This document shows positions 54,025 through 59,678 of a DNA stretch of 59,678 nt, piece after piece. The position numbers and the translations under genes are program-made. The stretch lies in the NCBI RefSeq assembly GCF_003710935.1, contig NZ_RHHS01000044.1:1-59678 (forward strand), given 5' to 3'. How positions within the stretch are numbered: the first letter of the stretch is position 1; each line of letters begins with the position of its first letter. Source of the DNA: Brevibacillus gelatini. GTDB taxonomy: Bacteria; Bacillota; Bacilli; Brevibacillales; Brevibacillaceae. The notes under the pieces are model-generated. The model was not told the DNA's origin. It did not search any database and saw only the letters and a list, made by a program, of their open reading frames with translations.

Positions 54025-56205
54025 ATGAAAGTCGTCATAGCAGAAAAACCGGACCAGGCGATGAAGCTGGCCAGTCCGTTTCCCCATAGAAAACAACAAG
54101 GCTTTGTCGAAGTGCACCCCAACCGGCTTTTTCCCAAGGGGGCCTTTTTTACCTGGGCGGTTGGGCACATTTGTGAGCTGGTGCCGCCAGAGGCGTATAA
54201 CCCCGCGTGGAAAAAGTGGTCGCTCTCCACGCTGCCGCTCATTCCCGAGTCGTTTCAGCATCAGGTGATGAAGTCAAAAGCAAAGCAGTTTGGCATTATC
54301 AAGCAGCTCTTGAAACGCACCGACGTTACCGAAATCATCCACGCGGGCGACGCGGGGCGGGAAGGTGAACTGATCGTGCGCACCATCGTCGAGATGTGCA
54401 AAGTCCGCAAGCCGATGAAGCGGCTGTGGATTTCTTCGCTGACGGAGCGAGCCGTTACCGCAGGGTTTGCCGCTTTGCTCGACGAGACGCAGACGCGCAA
54501 CCTGTACCACGAGGCGTACAGCCGCTCTTGTGCAGACTGGCTGGTCGGGATGAACGCTTCCCGTGTCTATACGCTGCTGCTGAAGCAAAAAGGGATCAAC
54601 GATGTGTTTTCCGCAGGCCGGGTGCAGACGCCGACGCTCGCGCTGGTCGTCAAGCGGGAAAAGGAGATCGCTGCATTCAAACCCGAGCCGTTCTGGGAGG
54701 TCAAGGCGACGTTTGCAATCGGCAAGAAGCGCTACGAAGGCGTCTGGCACAAGGACGACGGGGAATCGCGCCTTTTCGATCCGCAGCTCGCGGAGCGAAT
54801 TGCCGCTTTTTGCCGGGACAAGCCGGCAGAGGTGAGCGAGGTGGAGACGGAGCGCAAAGAATTTTTGCCGCCGTACTTGTTCAACCTTTCCTCGCTGCAG
54901 GCCACCGCGAACAAAATGTTCAAGTTCTCGCCGCAAAAGACGCTGGAAATCGCACAAAAGCTGTATGTAAAAGGGTTATTGTCGTACCCGCGCTCCGATT
55001 CGTCGTTTGTCACGCAAGAAGAGGCGAAGACGTTTCCCGACATTTTGGCGAAGCTGTCCAGGCAGCCTGAGTACCAGGCGCACTTTCCGCTGGCCAAATC
55101 GTCGATTGCCCAGGACAGGCGGTACGTGAACCAGAAAAAAGTGACCGATCACTATGCGATCATTCCCACCGAGCAGGTGCCGACCGTCTCCAGGCTGAGC
55201 GACGAGGAGCGGAAAATTTACGACCTGGTCGCGAGACGGCTGATCGCCGCGCATCAGGAGAGCGCCCTGTTCGATTACACGACCGTGACGACGCTCGTCG
55301 ATGGCCGCGCCATGTTCATCAGCAAAGGCAAGGTGCAAATCCGCGCAGGCTGGCGCGAAGTATTGTTCGATGAGGAAAAAGACGACAAGGAAACGGTGCT
55401 GCCGCCGCTGACCAAAGGTGAGACGGGCAAGGTGCACAAGGTAGAAGCCAAGGAGAGCAAGACCCAGCCGCCCAAGCGCTACACGGAAGGCCAGCTGATT
55501 ACGCTGATGAAAACAGCGGGCAAGCACCTCGACAACCAGGAGCTGGAAAAGGTGCTGATGAAAACGGAAGGGCTGGGCACGGAAGCGACGCGCGCCGGGA
55601 TCATCAACATGCTCAAAGAGCGCAAGTACATCGAGGTGCGCAAAAACCAGGTGTTTGCGACACAAAAGGGGATGCTGCTCATAGACGTGATCGGCGACAA
55701 AATTCTCGCCTCCCCGGAAATGACGGCAAGATGGGAGCAGCGCCTCCAGGAGATCGGGCAGGGGGAGGCTTCCGCGCAAGTTTTCATGGAACAAGTGCGC
55801 AAGCTGTCGCATAAAATCGTCGCAGATGCCATCGAGCAGTCGCGCGAGTGGAAGCTGGATGGCTACGACGTCGAGGCGCTGCCGAAGTCGAAGCAGGCGA
55901 CGAAGTTTTCGCTCGGCTCCAAAGTGGCGACCTGTCGGGCTTGCGGCGGGGAGCTCGTAGACAAGGGCGATTTTTACGGGTGCGCGAACTATAAAAAATT
56001 ACAGTGCACCGTGACCGTATCGAAGACGATCATGGGCAAAAAGATCACGCCCGCTGCCGTGAAAAAGCTGATGGAGAAGGGCAAGACAAACCTCATCAAA
56101 GGCTTTGTCAAAGGAAAAGAGCGCTTCGACGCCTATTTGCAATGGGATGAAGCAGACAAAAAGGCGAAAATCAGCGTGCCGTCGTTGGTAGAAAAAAGTT
56201 CCTGA
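54025..56205 (+). CDS. topB: DNA topoisomerase III
   Basis: A 726-residue type IA topoisomerase that relaxes or decatenates single-strand-linked DNA. The Toprim domain opens VVIAEKPDQAMKLASPF and has HAGDAGREGELIVRTI. The active-site Tyr lies in LLSYPRSDSSFVTQEE near residue 320. A C-terminal Cys pair (ATCRACGGELVDKGDFYGCANYKKLQC) looks like a degenerate zinc ribbon. ATG 54025 follows AGGAGAAGAGCAGG. It is a second type IA enzyme beside the TopA expected elsewhere. Confidence 0.94.
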   Translation: MKVVIAEKPDQAMKLASPFPHRKQQGFVEVHPNRLFPKGAFFTWAVGHICELVPPEAYNPAWKKWSLSTLPLIPESFQHQVMKSKAKQFGIIKQLLKRTDVTEIIHAGDAGREGELIVRTIVEMCKVRKPMKRLWISSLTERAVTAGFAALLDETQTRNLYHEAYSRSCADWLVGMNASRVYTLLLKQKGINDVFSAGRVQTPTLALVVKREKEIAAFKPEPFWEVKATFAIGKKRYEGVWHKDDGESRLFDPQLAERIAAFCRDKPAEVSEVETERKEFLPPYLFNLSSLQATANKMFKFSPQKTLEIAQKLYVKGLLSYPRSDSSFVTQEEAKTFPDILAKLSRQPEYQAHFPLAKSSIAQDRRYVNQKKVTDHYAIIPTEQVPTVSRLSDEERKIYDLVARRLIAAHQESALFDYTTVTTLVDGRAMFISKGKVQIRAGWREVLFDEEKDDKETVLPPLTKGETGKVHKVEAKESKTQPPKRYTEGQLITLMKTAGKHLDNQELEKVLMKTEGLGTEATRAGIINMLKERKYIEVRKNQVFATQKGMLLIDVIGDKILASPEMTARWEQRLQEIGQGEASAQVFMEQVRKLSHKIVADAIEQSREWKLDGYDVEALPKSKQATKFSLGSKVATCRACGGELVDKGDFYGCANYKKLQCTVTVSKTIMGKKITPAAVKKLMEKGKTNLIKGFVKGKERFDAYLQWDEADKKAKISVPSLVEKSS

Positions 56206-56223
56206 AATAAATCGGCAGCAAAT

Positions 56224-56249
56224 TGAAACTTGCTAGCGCAAGTAACGTA
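56224..56249 (+). promoter_or_regulatory. Sigma-W-type (ECF) promoter of pspA
   Basis: TGAAAC (56224-56229), a 16-bp spacer and CGTA (56246-56249) match the sigma-W consensus without a mismatch. The spacer contains an inverted repeat ACTTGC-TAGC-GCAAGT. pspA of B. subtilis is a known sigma-W target. Confidence 0.8.
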
Positions 56250-56309
56250 GATACATGTAGAAAGGTGCGGCGAAACTGGGCCGTACTACCCATTGAAGGA
56301 GGAAAAACC

Positions 56310-56975
56310 ATGTCCATTTTTAAACGCCTTCGTGACTTGACCATGTCCAACCTGTATGCCTTGATTGAAAAAGCAGAAGATCCGATCAAAATGACCGATC
56401 AATATTTGCGCGATATGCAAGACGACCTGAATGAAGCAGAAAAAGCGGTCGCTGCGCAAATCGCCCTGGAGAAAAAGTTCAAGGTGCTGTATGAAGAGCA
56501 GGAAGCGCTGGTGAAAAAGCGTGATGAGCAGGCACACGTAGCCGCGCAAGCGAAAAATATCGATCTGGCCCGCCGCGCCCTGGAAGAGAAAAAAGCGGCT
56601 GAACAAAAAATGGCCGAGTACAAGGAAGCATACGAGAAAAACAAACTGGCAGCAGACGCGCTGCGCGACAAGCTGGCGGAAATGAAGAAACAGATTACCG
56701 AGCTGAAAAACAAGCGCGAGACACTCGTTGCCCGCGTCAATGCGGCCAAAGCCCAGAAGACGATCAATCAGACAATGGCTGGCTTCGACAGCAACTCGGC
56801 GATGGCTGGCTTGAAGCGCATGGAAGAAAAAGCGCTGCAAATGGAAGCGGAGGCAGAAGCAAGCGGGGAGCTGTACAAAAAGCAAAGCTCGCTCGACGAG
56901 GAAATCGCGAAGCTTACCAAAGACCAGCAAGTGGAAGACGAACTGGCCGCGCTGATGAAAAAATACGAGGGGTAA
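56310..56975 (+). CDS. pspA: Phage-shock protein PspA/IM30 family
   Basis: A 221-residue coiled-coil membrane-repair protein. The amphipathic N-terminal helix is MSIFKRLRDLTMSNLYALI, followed by the signature EKAEDPIKMTDQYLRDMQDDL. Long coiled coils make up most of the rest (residues about 30-150), with a Leu/Glu-rich C-terminal helix. It polymerises on stressed membranes. ATG 56310 lies behind GAAGGAGGAAA; codons upstream in frame fall in the sigma-W promoter. No PspB or PspC gene is present. Confidence 0.95.
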   Translation: MSIFKRLRDLTMSNLYALIEKAEDPIKMTDQYLRDMQDDLNEAEKAVAAQIALEKKFKVLYEEQEALVKKRDEQAHVAAQAKNIDLARRALEEKKAAEQKMAEYKEAYEKNKLAADALRDKLAEMKKQITELKNKRETLVARVNAAKAQKTINQTMAGFDSNSAMAGLKRMEEKALQMEAEAEASGELYKKQSSLDEEIAKLTKDQQVEDELAALMKKYEG

Positions 56976-56999
56976 ACCGCTTAGTCGGTGCCCCTTTTT
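56969..56999 (+). terminator. Terminator after pspA
   Basis: GGGG and CCCC enclose an inner ACCG/CGGT stem, followed by five T. It may partly separate pspA from the DUF350 gene. Confidence 0.65.
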
Positions 57000-57071
57000 C
57001 CTTGGTCGAAAGGAATTTGTAAAATTTTACCCTATCGACATAAGTGAAACGACGGCTCTGCTGTCGCCAAA

Positions 57072-57093
57072 GGCTCGGCAATCGCCGAGTTTT
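57072..57093 (+). terminator. Small hairpin in the pspA-DUF350 gap
   Basis: CTCGGC-AATC-GCCGAG followed by four T. A perfect palindrome GTAAAATTTTAC (57019-57030) lies upstream in the same gap. Termination is uncertain. Confidence 0.4.
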
Positions 57094-57186
57094 CTAAACG
57101 AATGGAAGTGACAAACGAAAAAGCTTCGTCCCGGACGGGTGACGAGGCCGAACTTTCTCAACTTTTTTTGCTACGGGGGGATTGAC

Positions 57187-57591
57187 GTGGAATTGCAGCA
57201 AATACTGGCGATGCTCGTCTGGACAGTTGCCGGCGGCATTCTGCTGTTTTTGTTGATGTGGATTGATACGCTTTTTACAAAATACAAGGATATTGCTGAA
57301 ATCAAAAAAGGCAACGTAGCGGTCACGACGCGATTTGTGATGAAGCTGTTTGCCCAAGGGTACATTTTGTCCCAGTCCATTTCGAATGCAAACGATCTGT
57401 GGATCGCGCTTCTCGTATCGGTGCTATCATTTATTATTTTGCTCTTGTTGGAGAAGATCGCCGAGCTGTTGTTGAAAACCTTTACCGGACTTGACCTGGA
57501 GCGCGGAACCCAGCAAGGCATGGTAGGACATGCCATGGTGGCGGGCTCGCTGCACGTGGTCGGTGCCCTCATCCTGGGCGCATTGGTCTAG
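57187..57591 (+). CDS. DUF350 membrane protein (YjfL-like)
   Basis: A 134-residue membrane protein with four segments (QQILAMLVWTVAGGILLFLLM first; last ends VVGALILGALV), and a conserved IAEIKKGNVAVTTRF loop. GTG 57187 lies 7 bp after GGGGGGAT. DUF350 proteins are often encoded next to PspA-family genes, for instance in the E. coli yjfIJKLM group; the function is unknown. It leads the three-gene block 57187-58917. Confidence 0.85.
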   Translation: MELQQILAMLVWTVAGGILLFLLMWIDTLFTKYKDIAEIKKGNVAVTTRFVMKLFAQGYILSQSISNANDLWIALLVSVLSFIILLLLEKIAELLLKTFTGLDLERGTQQGMVGHAMVAGSLHVVGALILGALV

Positions 57592-57618
57592 GAAAGGCGT
57601 AGGAAGGAGTAGGACCTG

Positions 57619-58125
57619 ATGAGTTTGTTCAAACGCATTAAAAACTTGTTTGCCAAGCATGAGCCGCCTGCACCGGAAAAGAGCATCCTGACAGTAGGAC
57701 CCGGTGACGTGGTGGAAGTTTCGCTTGTCACCTACCAGGTCACGGGCAAGGCGACCAATGCGAGCCGCAACGCGACGATGCTGACTTTGCAGGATGGAAT
57801 GACCATCCGCTATTTACACATTGAAGAACGCGAAAAAACGGTGTATCAGCTGTACAGCGCCATCGACGGCCGCCTCGACTCGGTGGACGAAGTGCCGACC
57901 ACGATTGAAATGGACGATGTAACATACCATCTGGAGGAGCAGTACAACGGAAGAGTCCAGGTAGTCGGAAAAACGCCGTTTCATACGTCCGGCGAGCAGT
58001 ACATTTGGCAGTTCCAGTCCGACGGCCGCGAGCTGCTGCGGATCGAATGGCAGGACGGAAGATTCATGCTGTATGAGGGAGAGGCGGTATTGCCAGCAGA
58101 TGTGCAGGTACTTCGCGGAACGTAA
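57619..58125 (+). CDS. DUF4178-type soluble protein
   Basis: A 168-residue soluble beta-rich protein. The core reads VGPGDVVEVSLVTYQVTGKA, with paired strands such as VDEVPTTIEMDDVTYHLEEQY and ELLRIEWQDGRFMLYEGEA; these match my memory of DUF4178. A basic amphipathic N-terminus (MSLFKRIKNLFAKHE) resembles the membrane-binding start of PspA. Function unknown. ATG 57619, 27 bp after the DUF350 gene and 12 bp before the next. Confidence 0.7.
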   Translation: MSLFKRIKNLFAKHEPPAPEKSILTVGPGDVVEVSLVTYQVTGKATNASRNATMLTLQDGMTIRYLHIEEREKTVYQLYSAIDGRLDSVDEVPTTIEMDDVTYHLEEQYNGRVQVVGKTPFHTSGEQYIWQFQSDGRELLRIEWQDGRFMLYEGEAVLPADVQVLRGT

Positions 58126-58137
58126 GGAGGGGTGGAC

Positions 58138-58917
58138 ATGCCGAACTTTTTGATGAAATGGATCAAGGCCCTGCTGATTTTGGCGGTCTTCCTGCTTATC
58201 GTTGCTAACTTCGACAGCCCCGCGATTGGCGACAGCTATCCACTGGAATCTGTCTCCACCAAGGATAATGGGCAAACATCGCGCATTTACCGCGCCGAAG
58301 GCAAGACTGTGCCTGAAGTGGCCAAGGAGCTTGCGGAACAGAAGCAGCCGGACGAGATTTCCAAAGAAGATGCCGAGCACATGTTTCTCATCTATCCTGA
58401 CGAGCTGTACCATTTGCAGCAAGATCAGGCGAAGCCGTCCGACACGCTGATCGAGGTCGATTCGAAGGAGTACGTCCGGGAAAACTACGATTCGTCCTTT
58501 TTACAGGGCTACATTTTGGCCAGCGTCCTCGATGACCTGTTCGATGGACATAAAAAAAGCTCGACCGGTAGCTATCGCGGCTATTCGAGCAAGGACATCT
58601 ACAAGCCGCAAGGGAGCTACCACGTACCGTCCGAGGCGGAGAAAAAGGCGGCGCCGCCGATCACGAAGGAAGGCACGGGCAGCATCACAAAGCGCAGTGA
58701 CAGCAAAAAGAAGAGCGGCGGCACAGTCGGCCAGGACGGCAATCTGTTCAAAAAGCAGGACACGTCGTCTGGCGGAAGCACAGGCAAAATTATTCGCTCG
58801 TCCGACAGCAGCTCGTCCGTTTCCCCAAAGAAATCGTCGGTGTTTTCCAAGCCAAAAAGCAAGTCGCCGCCGCGCACGAAAGCAGGAAGCTCAGGCAGAA
58901 TTACGAAACGCAGATAA
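58138..58917 (+). CDS. DUF4247-type secreted or anchored protein
   Basis: A 259-residue protein with an N-terminal hydrophobic segment (MKWIKALLILAVFLLIVANF), a globular part of about residues 35-150 with EDAEHMFLIYPDELYHLQQD and SFLQGYILASVLDDLF, and a C-terminal ~110 residues very rich in Ser, Lys and Gly with repeats of ITKR and SSGG type. ATG 58138 lies 6 bp after AAGGAGGGG. The DUF4247 label is from recollection of its PspA-linked neighbours. Probably on the outer face of the membrane. Confidence 0.7.
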   Translation: MPNFLMKWIKALLILAVFLLIVANFDSPAIGDSYPLESVSTKDNGQTSRIYRAEGKTVPEVAKELAEQKQPDEISKEDAEHMFLIYPDELYHLQQDQAKPSDTLIEVDSKEYVRENYDSSFLQGYILASVLDDLFDGHKKSSTGSYRGYSSKDIYKPQGSYHVPSEAEKKAAPPITKEGTGSITKRSDSKKKSGGTVGQDGNLFKKQDTSSGGSTGKIIRSSDSSSSVSPKKSSVFSKPKSKSPPRTKAGSSGRITKRR

Positions 58918-58932
58918 GAGTAAGGTCAAGAC

Positions 58933-58958
58933 AAACCCGCTGATAAGGCGGGTTTTTT
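58933..58958 (+). terminator. Terminator after the DUF4247 gene
   Basis: AAACCCGC pairs with GCGGGTTT across a 7-base loop, followed by T. Confidence 0.88.
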
Positions 58959-59297
58959 GAGCGAAGTACCAATAGGTGTCGATTATTTTAGATTAGCATT
59001 CCTAGCCAAGCTCAGTTGCCTAGGCTAAAAAACATGGTCGACAGATACGGCGATACAAGCCAAATCAGTGAAACAGTGCCTCTCTGTTATACCCGTATGC
59101 TCCCGTTCTAATTTATCCCTATCTTTTAGACGAATGTAAAGTTCTAGAATAGAAAAAAATACAGGAAAATATTGACTAACGCAATTTTTTGGTAAAAATA
59201 GTATTTGGAGTATTAAATTAACGGAAAGAGAAGTGTTCAAAGAAGAGAGATTTTGGAAGTTACTCAAAAAATCATATATGGGAGGTAAGAGGATAGG
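58959..59297. other. AT-rich intergenic region
   Basis: About 340 bp without a convincing gene, clearly richer in A and T than what precedes it. It holds the probable promoter of the small secreted protein near its right end. I see no RNA gene in it. Confidence 0.5.
59172..59198 (+). promoter_or_regulatory. Promoter of the small secreted protein gene
   Basis: TTGACT (59172-59177) is followed after 15 bp by TAAAAA (59193-59198) with an extended TGG before it. The leader before ATG 59298 would be about 95 bases. Confidence 0.45.
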
Positions 59298-59621
59298 ATG
59301 AATAATAAGAAAAAAGTGGTCAGTATGATGTTAGGAGCCTTGCTAGTTTGTTCCTCATTTACTTCACAAGCTTTTGCTGCAGACACCAAAAAGGTTACAG
59401 ATAAGTTTGAAGAGAGTTATACAGTGAAAACTTTTGAGAATTTTACAAAGAGTGGTTATGAGCAACATGATACAATTTTAACATATTTTAATGATGGCAG
59501 TTTCACTCATGTAGACGAGGTAACCATATATAATGAGGCGGATGAGATAATTGATTCTTACGTGATTGAAGAATCTTCAAAGCCAAAGATAAAAGGCAAG
59601 AAGCCACTAGCGTTGCATTAA
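59298..59621 (+). CDS. Small secreted protein of unknown function
   Basis: A 107-residue exported protein. The signal peptide (MNNKKKVVSMMLGALLVCSS, then a probable AFA cleavage site) leaves about 80 mature residues rich in Thr, Glu, Asp and Lys, with a Tyr/Phe/Val pattern suggesting beta strands. I recognise no family. Its base composition is more AT-rich than the other genes, so acquisition from elsewhere is possible. A GGGAGGTAAGAGG site precedes ATG 59298. The window ends 57 bases after its stop, so its context is unknown. Confidence 0.7.
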   Translation: MNNKKKVVSMMLGALLVCSSFTSQAFAADTKKVTDKFEESYTVKTFENFTKSGYEQHDTILTYFNDGSFTHVDEVTIYNEADEIIDSYVIEESSKPKIKGKKPLALH

Positions 59622-59678
59622 TATAACCAGAACAAACATAATATTCAGTATTTTTATGTTGAATATGGAAGACACAAA

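Noticed and set aside
57045..57070. A second sigma-W promoter (TGAAAC at 57045) ahead of the DUF350 gene
   Set aside because: No CGTA or similar -10 stands 16-17 bp downstream.

Overview
The window is about 59.7 kb of chromosome from a spore-forming, Gram-positive rod of the Bacillales, most likely a Brevibacillus or a close relative; this is inferred from gene order and protein resemblance. The signs are a Bacillus-type division and cell-wall (dcw) cluster with a sporulation PBP and SpoVE, spoIIGA-sigE-sigG next to ftsZ, a complete gerP spore-coat operon, an S-layer-homology protein, bacillithiol synthesis, a meso-diaminopimelate-type MurE, and frequent TTG and GTG starts behind strong ribosome binding sites. 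I saw no rRNA, tRNA, CRISPR array, insertion sequence or prophage. The last ~700 bases are clearly more AT-rich than the rest.

Layout. 0.2-9.1 kb: ketopantoate reductase, a DUF3397 membrane protein, an XRE-cupin regulator, bshC, an S-layer-homology protein, a divergent amino-acid permease/LysR pair, and S-adenosylhomocysteinase. 9.1-29.7 kb: the dcw cluster in the order mraZ, rsmH, ftsL, pbpB, spoVD, murE, mraY, murD, spoVE, murG, murB, murA, divIB, two DUF881 genes, sbp, ftsA, ftsZ. It opens with a promoter set inside the preceding terminator, followed by three TGGRG repeats at a 10-bp pitch that look like a MraZ operator. 29.7-32.6 kb: spoIIGA, sigE and sigG. 32.7-39.9 kb: the ylmC-pgeF-ylmE-sepF-ylmG-ylmH-divIVA string, then an isoleucine T-box and ileS. 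40-47.7 kb: a beta-propeller lipoprotein, a DksA/TraR-type protein overlapping an enolase-superfamily enzyme, an MFS transporter, a NUDIX/flavoprotein pair and an LCP-family wall enzyme. 47.7-50.8 kb: a small heat-shock-like protein, the gerPA-PF operon behind a sigma-K-type promoter, and a divergent GerPD-like gene. 50.8-56.2 kb: a squalene-hopene-cyclase-family gene, a DUF2515 gene and topoisomerase III. 56.2-58.9 kb: pspA behind a textbook sigma-W-type promoter, followed by DUF350, DUF4178 and DUF4247 genes. 59.3 kb: a small secreted protein.

Together the genes cover wall-precursor synthesis (MurE, MurD, MraY, MurG, MurB, MurA), septum building (FtsL, DivIB, PBP2B, FtsA, FtsZ, SepF, DivIVA), the switch to sporulation (SpoIIGA, SigE, SigG, SpoVD, SpoVE, GerP), and envelope maintenance (LCP, hopanoid-type cyclase, PspA cluster). 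The least understood parts are the PspA-DUF350-DUF4178-DUF4247 set, the extra GerPD-like gene facing gerP, the flavoprotein without a CxxC pair, and the AT-rich secreted protein at the end.
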